IMG/VR virus record: IMGVR_UViG_3300009421_000151
Coordinates: 1 to 32,123 of that record
Direction: 5' to 3' (one strand)
Length of the DNA stretch: 32,123 nt
Source of the DNA: a virus
Shown: positions 1 to 7,775 of the stretch, one piece after another
How positions within the stretch are numbered: position 1 is the stretch's first letter
Layout: every line of letters begins with the position of its first letter
Made by a program: the position numbers and the translations under genes
Notes under the pieces: model-generated
Databases searched by the model: none
Told to the model about the DNA's origin: nothing
What the model saw: only the letters and a program-made list of their open reading frames with translations

Positions 1-150
1 ATCAGAATCAGCATCAGAATCAGCATCAGAATCAGCATCAGAATCAGCATCAGAATCAGCATCAGAATCAGCATCAGAATCAGCATCAGAATCAGCATCA
101 GAATCAGCATCAGAATCAGCATCTGGATCAGCATCTGGATCAGCATCTGG
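1..150. repeat. 12-bp in-frame tandem repeat coding Ala-Asp-Ser-Asp
   Basis: Positions 1-120 are ten exact copies of atcagaatcagc (minus strand GCTGATTCTGAT). They are followed by about two and a half copies of a variant (atctggatcagc) coding Pro instead of Ser. The unit length is a multiple of three, so gain or loss of copies keeps the frame. The array reaches the window edge, so its true copy number is not known; it could also be where a short-read assembly broke. Confidence 0.95.
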
Positions 151-375
151 TTGAGGAGTCGCGTCGCGGTCCTCAGTCTGAAACAGGCGGTGCTGATAGG
201 CCCGATAGAACTTAGGCTGATCCATGGGCACCTCAGTCGCATCCACGTTGCCATACATTGGATTTCGTTTGCTGTCCTCGAACACGTCGAGCACGACGTC
301 GGTACCGAGCACCTTCAGCGGACCTATGTAGCCCTTGGCGACGAGCTGAATAACTTCGATGATTGTGAGTGACAT
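1..375 (-). CDS. Truncated structural-operon protein with Asp-rich repeat tail
   Basis: The reading frame starts at ATG 375 (MSLTIIEVIQLVAKGY) and runs off the left edge, so only the first 125 residues are visible. Residues 1 to about 76 look like an ordinary folded domain. After that come Asp-Ala-Asp-Pro units, then ten identical Ala-Asp-Ser-Asp units encoded by a perfect 12-bp repeat. The gene follows the head-tail gene in the late operon, so a virion or tail-completion role is inferred from position only; I do not recognise the family. A dispersed late motif (409-421) lies 33 nt upstream of the start. No stop codon is visible, so the length of the acidic tail is unknown. Confidence 0.7.
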   Translation of the reverse strand, partial: MSLTIIEVIQLVAKGYIGPLKVLGTDVVLDVFEDSKRNPMYGNVDATEVPMDQPKFYRAYQHRLFQTEDRDATPQPDADPDADPDADSDADSDADSDADSDADSDADSDADSDADSDADSDADSD

Positions 376-408
376 GCAGCGGTATCTCGGCAGTGAACGT
401 TGCCGATG

Positions 409-421
409 CTGCACCCTCGCC
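409..421 (-). promoter_or_regulatory. Dispersed late-operon motif, copy 1
   Basis: Minus strand GGCGAGGGTGCAG, in the gap between the head-tail gene (stop at 427) and the truncated gene (start 375). The similarity extends on both sides: CGATAGCAAG upstream is shared with copy 5, and CATCG downstream is shared with copy 4. It lies 33 nt before the start codon. Function unknown. Confidence 0.75.
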
Positions 422-426
422 GCTTG

Positions 427-918
427 CTATCGATTCAGTGTGTCAACGCGTGACTGGTTGTCATAGACGCCGCCCACGGTGAACGGGTACGCAAGCGGCG
501 GTTTGCTCATGTCAAACTTGGCATTCTTGCCGCCGTACTGCAGCTCGCCGTATTGCACACCGTATCCCCACGCCAGCTCAATTGCGTATCGACCCAGCCA
601 GTACAGTTTCAACTGCGTGAACCCCGTGCCATCAGGCTCGATATCCTTGACCTCGTACACATGGCCATGAGTCATCAGGCGCTGGTTTTGTTTGATGTGG
701 ACAGCATCTTCATCAACCACCAGAAATACCGGGTTGAAACCTGAGGTGTCCAACGTCTCTAAATAAGATCGATCGAAAAATCCCGTAACCTCTCGCTCGA
801 GTATCACCTCGAACGTGGCATCGGGCAGAACCGTATTCGATGTTGTATTGCCCAGCACAGCGGTACTGCCATCGTCAGCAAAGTACGCGCGCCGTTCTGC
901 CAGTGATTCAAGTGCCAT
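427..918 (-). CDS. Putative head-tail joining/completion protein
   Basis: A protein of about 163 residues beginning MALESLAERRAYFADD. It sits after the capsid and DUF2190 genes, where lambda-like phages carry head-tail connector or stopper proteins. Size and sequence style (a beta-rich body ending in tyrosine/glycine-rich stretches) fit such a protein, but I see no diagnostic motif. I chose ATG 918 over the in-frame ATG 942 because 942 lies inside the T-tract of a strong terminator and would start in the hairpin tail. A GGGG stretch sits upstream of 918. Unlike other block-leading genes, this one has a terminator rather than the dispersed motif before it. Confidence 0.7.
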   Translation of the reverse strand: MALESLAERRAYFADDGSTAVLGNTTSNTVLPDATFEVILEREVTGFFDRSYLETLDTSGFNPVFLVVDEDAVHIKQNQRLMTHGHVYEVKDIEPDGTGFTQLKLYWLGRYAIELAWGYGVQYGELQYGGKNAKFDMSKPPLAYPFTVGGVYDNQSRVDTLNR

Positions 919-933
919 GGATTCGCTACCCCA

Positions 934-966
934 TAAAAACAAAAGGCCCGGTATTACCCAGGCCTT
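934..966 (-). terminator. Rho-independent terminator after the capsid block
   Basis: On the minus strand a 9-bp stem (AAGGCCTGG paired with CCGGGCCTT, one G-U pair) closes a 6-nt loop and is followed by TTGTTTTT. It lies between the DUF2190 gene and the head-tail gene in the direction of late transcription. It would lower expression of downstream genes relative to the capsid unless transcription is antiterminated. Confidence 0.85.
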
Positions 967-990
967 CTGTACAGCTTAGTGACCGTAATA

Positions 991-1314
991 TCAGCTGGAT
1001 GCTGGCAAGCCGTTCAGCAGTACGTCGATGCTGTCAGCGTTGACAACTTCATCGACAAAGCCGATGGCAACGCCACCACCTTCAACCACCTGCGTGGCCA
1101 GCGTCATGGTGACAGCGTCTCCTTGCGCAAGGCCATGAGCCGGTGCACTGATACGGTAGACGCCTGCCAGCTTGATCACGCCCATCTCATTGGCTGCGAT
1201 GTCAGCAATGGCGATACCTGCCATGGCACCGGATGCGACCACCTCACCGCTGGTTACAGCGGCTGTGGGCGTGATGTTGCGGGTCTGCCCGCTATGTCTG
1301 TAGCTCTTCGCCAT
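991..1314 (-). CDS. DUF2190 family capsid-associated protein
   Basis: A 107-residue protein starting MAKSYRHSGQTRNITPTAAVTSGEVV. The N-terminal pattern (a short polar start, then a PAAVTSG-type stretch and a small glycine-rich beta domain) is that of DUF2190, a family encoded next to phage major capsid genes and thought to act as capsid decoration or completion protein. The start at 1314 lies 5 nt after the capsid stop; longer in-frame starts would overlap the capsid gene. It is translated with the capsid and precedes the terminator at 934-966. Confidence 0.8.
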   Translation of the reverse strand: MAKSYRHSGQTRNITPTAAVTSGEVVASGAMAGIAIADIAANEMGVIKLAGVYRISAPAHGLAQGDAVTMTLATQVVEGGGVAIGFVDEVVNADSIDVLLNGLPASS

Positions 1315-1319
1315 CCGAT

Positions 1320-3437
1320 TTATACTCCGGCCTGCTTGTAGATAGTCATGTACTCGAGGGCGTTGATACCGGCATCGAGTCTGACCTTCCACTCAACACC
1401 ATCAACACGCCAGCCGTTCTTGGCCTCGAGGTACGGGGTCTGGTTGCCGTCCAGAAAACCCACCTCGATAGGAGGCCGGGTGTTCGAGATCATGTACCAG
1501 TCAGTGGTGCTGATCTGATCCAGTCGTGGATCGGCTACCACTTTGAACGTATTGCGCACACTGTTAGCCATACGGCTGTAACTGTCAGCGAGCGGCCCAG
1601 CTTCGACGTAGGTCTCACTAGCCGCCAGCACCATTGCGCGATCCTCCAGCGACAGAGGGCACAGCAGGATGTTCGGACGGATGCCGGATGGCTGTGCGTC
1701 ATCCTGAGTGCGGCGACCTTTGTTCAACGCCATGGCGCGACGAATGGCAGACACAGAGTCTGTGCTGATCGCCGCTCCTGTGGCGTTGAGGTTGCCATGC
1801 GTTGCATGAATCATCGCAACCCCGTCACCCATCTTGGGGTTGGTCACCAGAATCTCGATAACCTTTGCACCCAGGGTGCGACGAGCCGCCTCACCAAACA
1901 TGCGTGGGATTTGAGAGAACACACCGATGTCATCATTGATGATTGCCTGGCGAGTGATGTTGAACATCTTGCCGTGCGTATCGATGCTCGCAGATTCCTT
2001 GTAGTCATCGAAGGTGTCGTTCTTGTACTCGCCGCCTTCCTTGATCATCTCAAGGTTCTCAAAACCGTTCCAGCCGATCCGGTCATGATTACGGAAGTCT
2101 CGGAAGTTACCGGTGGACGTCCAGTCGCTATACGTCTCCTCGACCTCGTCAAAGGCTGCGAGTAGTGAACGGTGTGCGATGTCATGCAGGATGTGCGGGA
2201 AGTCGGAGGTGCTGTGTGTGAACGCCATTGCGACGATGTCCATACGTGAACCCAGTGGCCGCTGGTTGCCTGCGATCAACGATGCCCGGGCAATCTCTGC
2301 CATAGACATGCTGTTGTATTCATTCGCACGGTCTACAGTGCCCAGTCCTGCCACGGCAGACAATGCAGCCGTTGCACCCACGCGGAACTTTTCACGGGCA
2401 TCCTCACCAGCGTATGCCGAAGCATCACGCCCAGCGGGTGTCGCATCCTGACAATCTGTCAGCGTCTCTACGGTGGTCTGGAAGTCTTCCAGGCTTACAC
2501 CGTTCTCGATAGCCTTGTCTCGCGCCTTGTTGAACTGCGCTGGCAGCTTGGCATCGTCGAACGCTTTGCGAATGCCTGCAACACGATTGCGCTCTGCCGT
2601 CGCGCCAGCTTCAGCACCACGCGCCTCGGCATCGGCCACCGCTTGAGCGTTAGCATCGTTTTCATTCTCTGCGCCTTCGACAGCGCTGCCGGTCTTCTTT
2701 TTGTCTGGCATCGGGTTCTCCGCTTGAGCCATTGAAACCACACGCGCTGCGCGTGCCGTAGTAAAACTGTTGATCTGCTCTCTTGCCCAGGCCGGTGCGT
2801 TACCACCCAGGCGTGTCAGGTACTCCGACATCTCATCAGCCGTCAGGCCCATAGCTGTCGCTGAATCGTCTTCCTCGTTCTCATCCTCTTCAGGTGCGTC
2901 AAACACGCTATCGATGAAGCCAAGCTCCAGGGCTCGGTTTGAATCCATCCATGTCTCAGCTGTCATCAGTTCGGCAGCTGCTTCCTCTGTCACGCCGGCA
3001 CGCAGTGAATAGGCATTAACAAGCGCTTGCTTGTGCACGTCCAGTACCTCTGCCTCCTTTCGCATCTCTTCAGCGGAGCCCATAGCCATTGACCACGGGT
3101 CGTGAATCATGAAAACGCTGGCAGAGGACATCTGTACAACGTCTCCAGCCATGGCAATGACAGACCCCATCGACAGTGCATAGCCTTCGATAGAGGTAAT
3201 AATTCTTGCTGAGTGTCGTTTCAGCGCGCTGTATATGGCAACGCCGGCACCCACCGAGCCACCCGGTGAATTCACGATCACTTCGATCTCGTCAACTTCA
3301 CCCAGGCTATCCAACGCCTCGCGGAAATCACGGGCCGAAATATCCCAGTAGCCGATAGGACCATCGATTGCTATGCGTGCACGACGGTTGCCCATCGCGC
3401 TTATAGCGAACCAGCTTCTATCGGTTGTTTTGGGCAT
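1320..3437 (-). CDS. Prohead protease/major capsid protein fusion
   Basis: A 705-residue fusion. Residues about 10-210 are a ClpP-type serine protease: NSPGGSVG (56-63), the ClpP-like catalytic Ser89 in YALSMGS, and His112 in MIHDPW. An acidic linker and an Ala/Glu/Lys-rich scaffold-like segment follow. The C-terminal 330 or so residues look like a Mu gpT-type major head protein (HDIAHRSLL, GDGVAMIHATHGN). In this known family the protease domain acts on the prohead and frees the shell subunit. Start ATG 3437 overlaps the portal 3' end by 20 nt and has no clear Shine-Dalgarno; motif copy 2 lies 34 nt upstream. Longer in-frame starts up to 3584 run through the portal gene and are unlikely. Confidence 0.9.
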   Translation of the reverse strand: MPKTTDRSWFAISAMGNRRARIAIDGPIGYWDISARDFREALDSLGEVDEIEVIVNSPGGSVGAGVAIYSALKRHSARIITSIEGYALSMGSVIAMAGDVVQMSSASVFMIHDPWSMAMGSAEEMRKEAEVLDVHKQALVNAYSLRAGVTEEAAAELMTAETWMDSNRALELGFIDSVFDAPEEDENEEDDSATAMGLTADEMSEYLTRLGGNAPAWAREQINSFTTARAARVVSMAQAENPMPDKKKTGSAVEGAENENDANAQAVADAEARGAEAGATAERNRVAGIRKAFDDAKLPAQFNKARDKAIENGVSLEDFQTTVETLTDCQDATPAGRDASAYAGEDAREKFRVGATAALSAVAGLGTVDRANEYNSMSMAEIARASLIAGNQRPLGSRMDIVAMAFTHSTSDFPHILHDIAHRSLLAAFDEVEETYSDWTSTGNFRDFRNHDRIGWNGFENLEMIKEGGEYKNDTFDDYKESASIDTHGKMFNITRQAIINDDIGVFSQIPRMFGEAARRTLGAKVIEILVTNPKMGDGVAMIHATHGNLNATGAAISTDSVSAIRRAMALNKGRRTQDDAQPSGIRPNILLCPLSLEDRAMVLAASETYVEAGPLADSYSRMANSVRNTFKVVADPRLDQISTTDWYMISNTRPPIEVGFLDGNQTPYLEAKNGWRVDGVEWKVRLDAGINALEYMTIYKQAGV

Positions 3438-4890
3438 CGTCAGGAGTCTGTGAATTCGGATCGGGTTGATCCTGCACCCTCGCCGGATGGTGTTCTTCTT
3501 CATCCTTGATCTCACCCCACACCGTTTCAGGGTCTCGGCCACGTTCTGACATGACGTGCTGACGTGATTCCAGGCGCGCATCAACCAGCGTTGTCCAGGC
3601 GCTTGCCTCTTTGGATGGATCGATCCATGGCATCGCAGGCAGTGGAATGTCGTGATGTAGCACCGTGCTCAGATCAACGTCAGCCGGAGGCACCCACGCA
3701 CCCGACGCTATAGCGGCCTCGATAAATGCACGGTAATCAGGTGTGATCATGTGATCAGCAAAGTACCGGGAACAGGCGCCATACCCGATCTGCTTGTCAG
3801 TACGCTCCTGACGCATCGCAGAGTAGCTGCCCTCGTAGTTGTTGGACAGCGAGGAGAACGCGACCTTCATGCCGGCAGCTGCCCGTCTGTGCTGGTCCTT
3901 CATGTACTCGACCATGTGATTGTTCGGGCGGTTGCTTTGTATGGTGCCAATGCTCTCGCCTTCCTCGAGTTCGTATATCTGCCCCGGGTTCATCGATAGT
4001 TCACGTGGCTGTCGCTTCTCCGGAACCGTGTACATGTCCGGACTACCACGCTGCACATATCCGGTCATTGCAGCAGCGACTCTCATCGCAACGTTTTCCG
4101 ACTCCTCGCCATCCTTGATCGAATCAAAGCGGTCAAGCGTAGGCGCAAGCACGGACACACCGCGCGTCTGCCGAAATCGGGTGACGTGTTTGAGGTGTGT
4201 AACGCGTGTGGCAGGGATCCGCTTGTCTGGCTCAACTGCTCCAGCACGCGCAACCGCTGCCATGGCTTCGCCGATGTAGCTACGATGACACCAGTAGTTA
4301 GTCGCTCGGCCCCATTCGTTTTTCTGAACCGATGACACGATCCGCCGCTTCTCATCTGTGAACCCAACCGGAAACAAATCAGGCTCGATCATCTCGATAG
4401 AAAACGGTACTTGCGTCAGGTGATCCAGTGAGGGCACGAAACCGATCAGACGCTGAGAGAACATCTCACCATCACGCGCCCAGGCACGAGCCGTGAGTCG
4501 CTGCACTTCCTGATAGGTATGCTCGCCTGTAACCTCTGGTTTTAACATCCAGTCCTTGAACAGCGCTGCAATCTGTACGTTTGATTCTTTGTGCAGCTTG
4601 CCATCGAGACTACGCACCAATGCACGCGGTATCAGGCCACGGCCTATGATCGCGTTAACGAACACATCCAGACCACCGGAAACCAGATCGTAATTCTGCT
4701 CCAGGTACCGGGCCTCGGCACGCAGGCTCTCGATAGCGCCACGGGTTGCAGAGTCGGCAGTCTCGGATACCCCGCGGCGCTTGTGATACGGCGACGGCCT
4801 TGCTGCTTCGTAGTAGCCCTTGACAGGATCACCCGCCAGCTTGCGCCCGATCAGCTTGCGGGCACGGTACAGGCTTCGCTTCAGGTTCAT
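3418..4890 (-). CDS. Phage portal protein (lambda gpB type)
   Basis: A 490-residue protein starting MNLKRSLYRARKLIGRKLAGDPVKGYYEAA. The layout matches the lambda-type portal family: a basic N-terminus, LRAEARYLEQNYDLVSGGLDVFVNAIIGRGL, then IEMIEPDLFP and the YSAMRQER-type region near residues 375-390. Portal dodecamers form the DNA entry vertex and bind terminase. The start overlaps the stop of the gpW-like gene (ATGA). The C-terminus is Pro/Asp/Gln-rich, and the dispersed motif (copy 2) is read in frame there as Ala-Arg-Val-Gln-Asp. Confidence 0.92.
   Translation of the reverse strand: MNLKRSLYRARKLIGRKLAGDPVKGYYEAARPSPYHKRRGVSETADSATRGAIESLRAEARYLEQNYDLVSGGLDVFVNAIIGRGLIPRALVRSLDGKLHKESNVQIAALFKDWMLKPEVTGEHTYQEVQRLTARAWARDGEMFSQRLIGFVPSLDHLTQVPFSIEMIEPDLFPVGFTDEKRRIVSSVQKNEWGRATNYWCHRSYIGEAMAAVARAGAVEPDKRIPATRVTHLKHVTRFRQTRGVSVLAPTLDRFDSIKDGEESENVAMRVAAAMTGYVQRGSPDMYTVPEKRQPRELSMNPGQIYELEEGESIGTIQSNRPNNHMVEYMKDQHRRAAAGMKVAFSSLSNNYEGSYSAMRQERTDKQIGYGACSRYFADHMITPDYRAFIEAAIASGAWVPPADVDLSTVLHHDIPLPAMPWIDPSKEASAWTTLVDARLESRQHVMSERGRDPETVWGEIKDEEEHHPARVQDQPDPNSQTPDDAQNNR
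3472..3484 (-). promoter_or_regulatory. Dispersed late-operon motif, copy 2 (in portal 3' end)
   Basis: Exact GGCGAGGGTGCAG on the minus strand, followed by GATCAA. It lies inside the last 70 bp of the portal gene and 34 nt upstream of the protease-capsid start. It is translated in the portal frame as ARVQD. Its position relative to the next start, not the coding frame, is what it shares with the non-coding copies. Confidence 0.75.
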
Positions 4891-5189
4891 GAAAACTTGT
4901 CCCCGAACCCTATGGCCTGACCGCGACCGTCGAAGGTGGCGTGGTGCGTGGTCGGGCCCGATCGGCGGGTGGCCGCCTGCCCGGTGTGCTCGTTGCGTAA
5001 ACGCACGAACTCCTGAAGTTCCTGCCAGATCTCGGCGCGGGTAAGATGGGTTGCGTTACGCGATGCCCCACCAGAGGCCGGTGTGATGCCATAGCTTTGC
5101 CGTCCAGATTTGAGCCACTCTTTACGCAGCGCGATCTGTTCTTCAATTTCTTCAAGTGTCCAGACGCTCAACGTCGACGGCCCATCCAA
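4887..5189 (-). CDS. gpW-like head-tail connector (tentative)
   Basis: A 100-residue protein, mostly helical by composition: TLEEIEEQIALRKEWLKSG, then LTRAEIWQELQEFVRLRNEH. It lies between TerL and portal, the position of lambda W. The length, the charged helical pair joined by a short loop and the position fit a gpW-type protein that joins head and tail. The C-terminal 30 residues are polar and differ from lambda gpW. The start at 5189 overlaps the terminase 3' end by 22 nt, with motif copy 3 17 nt upstream. The family assignment is inferred from position and style. Confidence 0.6.
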   Translation of the reverse strand: MDGPSTLSVWTLEEIEEQIALRKEWLKSGRQSYGITPASGGASRNATHLTRAEIWQELQEFVRLRNEHTGQAATRRSGPTTHHATFDGRGQAIGFGDKFS

Positions 5190-7063
5190 TTACCAGGCCT
5201 TGAATCCTGCACCCTCGCCGTTGCACGATTCACCCACTCTGACTGTGCGCCGGCTGGTTGCTCTGGCATCACCTGCGCTGCACGTCTCACGCTCGACGTA
5301 TCCGGAGGCTTGGATATAACGATCAGTGCATACAGGTAGACACGTAGATCCCAGGTCTCGTTACGGGCTCGCGATTTGATCCACGTGCGTTTGGCAAACC
5401 CTTTGGACAGAATTGTTTCAAGCCGCTCAGCGCATAGCTGCTCGAACACCTCCTCGTCGTATCCGGCAACCACGCCGCCCTGTGCATCCTTTGGCCACGA
5501 GCAATACCCGAAGTTATCCGAGTCAGTCTCGGCCAGGTAGGTTGCCGCATCCGACTTGAAGTCATCGACACGCAGGTTGTACACATCAACCTTTCGTTTA
5601 CTGCCGTCGTCCAGCTTTGTCCGCTCCCGGGCGACCTGTTTGCGTGCTGCCTGCCCCATGCCAGCGAACGCATACACGCGCTGGTTCCGGCGCTTGTAAC
5701 ACCACTCCTTAACGATGCGCTGACGGTGACCCTGTATATCGATGGCGGTTGCAAAGATGCCGAGCTCGTCACCTGTCTCGGTTGGCCACGTGCGACGTCT
5801 CAGATCGTCTAGCTGATCCCACACATCAACCTGTTCGGTATTGCCGAAGAACTGCCCCTTCTGAATGCCCCAACTACGCAACCGGTCATCGATGCCGATC
5901 ACCTCCCAGTCAAGGTAACTGTCCTGTGTGTCTACCAGCAGCATCAAGTGGAACACTTCGCCCGGCACGGCAAAGCCTGTCTCATGCCAGGGGTAGACCT
6001 TGCGCCGCCTGAATAGCGCCTCCCATTCAAGCTGCTCACCTTCGCCCTTCCACTCCTCGGCAAATGCGGTGTTGACCACCACCTGCAGCTCGCCCGGATC
6101 ACCTTGAGCTGCCAGCCACTCCATAGCGGTATCGCGCCATTCAGCGAACGGTGACGACCACTGGTTCATGTGGTAGCCCTTACGCTTCGGGTCGGCCTCG
6201 TTCATCACGACCCATGACCCGGCACCTTTAATCTTGCGCTCGGACTTCTCATCGTGAACGGTACCGCAGTGCTCACACGTGTAGTCCAGACTCTTCAGAA
6301 TCTTGTTCTCATCACGGTGAAACGTAAAATGCTTTAGCTGTGGGAACTGACTCTCGCCACACTCCGAGCACTCCAGCTGCCACTCGTGCTGTAACGTGGA
6401 CTTGTACTGCCTGGAGACGCCGACACCCTCCAACGTCGGCGTTGACACGATCAATATCTTCCTATTCCAGAACGTTCGTGTGCGCTTGATCGCCAGTAGT
6501 AGCGGGTCACCTTCCTTGTTCTTTTCCCACCGGTTGATCTCGTCAGCCAGCACGTAACGAATAGGACGTGATGCCAGCGACGATGGCGAATTCGCGCCAG
6601 CGATCGTCAGATGGCCACCGGTGAACGCCTTGTGCAGAATGGTGTTTTTCGATGTGCGCCCCACCGCTGAGCTGAAGCGATCCTTGAGCACAGGTGTGTC
6701 GCGAATCATCGGCGCGATACGATCCTTCGAGAAGGCCTCGGCCATCGGCTTCTCGTTCGGCTGCAGGCACAGTATCGGGCCCGGATCCTGATCAGCGATG
6801 TAGCCGATGAAGTTGTTGATGACCTCGGTCTTCGCGCTCTGAGCGCTGAACTTGAGCACCACCACTTCTGTGTCGTCAGACGGTGATAGCGCATCCATGG
6901 GCGCTACGGTGTGGGGTGCCCGGCTATTGCGCCATTGACCGGGTTCGGCAGAGGACTCGGCCGATAGCTTCCGGTGCTTGTTCGCCCAGGCACTTACCTG
7001 TAGGCGCGGCGGTGCACGGAAGGCTGCGAAGGCCGTCGCGATCGATTGCTCGAGCGGGATCAC
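5168..7063 (-). CDS. Terminase large subunit (GpA family)
   Basis: A 631-residue packaging motor and nuclease. Residues 72-81 (FSAQSAKTEV) are the deviant Walker A of GpA-type terminases; YVLADEI at 170-176 is Walker B with acidic D174/E175; ILIVSTPT is the coupling motif. Two CxxC pairs (CSEC and CEHC, around residues 232-268) suggest a zinc site. LMLLVDTQDSYLDW starts the nuclease domain. GpA enzymes usually cut at cos, which supports a cos phage. The start is GTG, sharing its G with the TerS stop (TAGTG). The last 25 residues contain motif copy 3 in frame (ARVQD). Confidence 0.95.
   Translation of the reverse strand: MIPLEQSIATAFAAFRAPPRLQVSAWANKHRKLSAESSAEPGQWRNSRAPHTVAPMDALSPSDDTEVVVLKFSAQSAKTEVINNFIGYIADQDPGPILCLQPNEKPMAEAFSKDRIAPMIRDTPVLKDRFSSAVGRTSKNTILHKAFTGGHLTIAGANSPSSLASRPIRYVLADEINRWEKNKEGDPLLLAIKRTRTFWNRKILIVSTPTLEGVGVSRQYKSTLQHEWQLECSECGESQFPQLKHFTFHRDENKILKSLDYTCEHCGTVHDEKSERKIKGAGSWVVMNEADPKRKGYHMNQWSSPFAEWRDTAMEWLAAQGDPGELQVVVNTAFAEEWKGEGEQLEWEALFRRRKVYPWHETGFAVPGEVFHLMLLVDTQDSYLDWEVIGIDDRLRSWGIQKGQFFGNTEQVDVWDQLDDLRRRTWPTETGDELGIFATAIDIQGHRQRIVKEWCYKRRNQRVYAFAGMGQAARKQVARERTKLDDGSKRKVDVYNLRVDDFKSDAATYLAETDSDNFGYCSWPKDAQGGVVAGYDEEVFEQLCAERLETILSKGFAKRTWIKSRARNETWDLRVYLYALIVISKPPDTSSVRRAAQVMPEQPAGAQSEWVNRATARVQDSRPGNWMGRRR
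5207..5219 (-). promoter_or_regulatory. Dispersed late-operon motif, copy 3 (in TerL 3' end)
   Basis: Exact GGCGAGGGTGCAG on the minus strand followed by GATTCA, within the last 52 bp of the terminase gene and 17 nt upstream of the gpW-like start. It is read in the terminase frame as ARVQD, the same frame as copy 2 in the portal gene. Confidence 0.75.
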
Positions 7064-7593
7064 TAGCCGAGCTCTGTCTCGGCTTCCATCTCCTCTGGAT
7101 CCGGGGTGTAGATGGCTTTGTCGGCCATCTCATTCAACGCCCCTTCGATCTCCTGACGTGCAGCGGTTTCGATTTCGCGCATCGATGCCCCCGAGTAAGC
7201 CACTTGTGCCAGTCGCACTGGCAGAGCGAGAAACGTGGCGCGTGCCTGCATGATGATGTCAACCCATGCGGCGGTGACTTCTGCAGCATCGAGCAACTCA
7301 TTCTTGATCCGGCGCTCCTCCATGTCAGCGATGTTCGCCTGGTGGAAGCGCAGTCTGCCCAGCTCCTCGTTCTTGTCGTACTCACCTTCCTTGATCAGCT
7401 GCGAGATCTGCTTTTCGACCTCACGATTGATATACCAACGCACAGCATCCGCGCCATCGTACCGGGTACCACGACCGGGTCCGGTACCGCCGACTATCTC
7501 CACGGGCAGGCCGTGCTGTCGTTCCCACGTCTCCACCGTCTTGGGATGAGCGTCGAGGATGTACGCAAGCTCTGGTCTGGTAAGAGGCTCCAC
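7063..7593 (-). CDS. Terminase small subunit
   Basis: A 176-residue DNA-recognition subunit that would bind cos and load TerL. The N-terminus has a winged-helix or MerR-like unit (LTRPELAYILDAHPKTVETWERQHGLPV), followed by a long charged helical region (EVEKQISQLIKEGEYDKNEELGRLRFHQANIADMEE) typical of Nu1/DUF1441 proteins. The start GTG 7593 has a well-spaced GGAG; the frame stays open upstream to about 7680, so a longer form cannot be fully excluded. It is followed at once by TerL. Confidence 0.82.
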   Translation of the reverse strand: MEPLTRPELAYILDAHPKTVETWERQHGLPVEIVGGTGPGRGTRYDGADAVRWYINREVEKQISQLIKEGEYDKNEELGRLRFHQANIADMEERRIKNELLDAAEVTAAWVDIIMQARATFLALPVRLAQVAYSGASMREIETAARQEIEGALNEMADKAIYTPDPEEMEAETELG

Positions 7594-7775
7594 AGGCGCT
7601 CCGAATAGTCTGGCTACAGATGCGATGTAGCCTGCATCCTCGCCAATGGAATCGGAGTGGCGATAGATGCCAGCCGAAACCTAGACACTTTTCGCGCAGC
7701 CCTATACCCGACAAGGGGCACCCCGCCAGAAGGACCCGCAGACGGTATGACTGGTCAGTCAGCTACTCATTAACG
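7594..7775. other. Non-coding gap upstream of terminase; probable cos region
   Basis: About 180 bp without a convincing gene, directly upstream of the small terminase gene, where lambda-like genomes place cos. The most cos-like spot is the two-fold symmetric GGGGCACCCC at 7715-7724 in a GC-rich stretch. No second site is obvious, and I cannot show cleavage. The gap also holds motif copy 7. No clear promoter or terminator was seen. Confidence 0.4.
7632..7644 (-). promoter_or_regulatory. Dispersed late-operon motif, copy 7 (one mismatch)
   Basis: Minus strand GGCGAGGATGCAG, one base different from the other copies, 38 nt upstream of the small terminase GTG start and in the same orientation as the rest. 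It is the only copy with a GGA core (AGGATG). Confidence 0.6.

Noticed and set aside
1-150. CRISPR-like array
   Set aside because: The units are contiguous with no spacers, and the repeat is only 12 bp and coding; it is a tandem repeat.
151-372. Plus-strand frame of 73 residues
   Set aside because: It is antisense to the truncated minus-strand gene that has a good start and continues through the acidic repeat.
3438-3584. N-terminal extension of the protease-capsid fusion
   Set aside because: It lies entirely within the portal gene in another frame, and the protease domain is complete from 3437.
6883-7608. Plus-strand frame of 241 residues
   Set aside because: It is antisense to both terminase genes, whose motifs are clear; composition is typical of a shadow frame.
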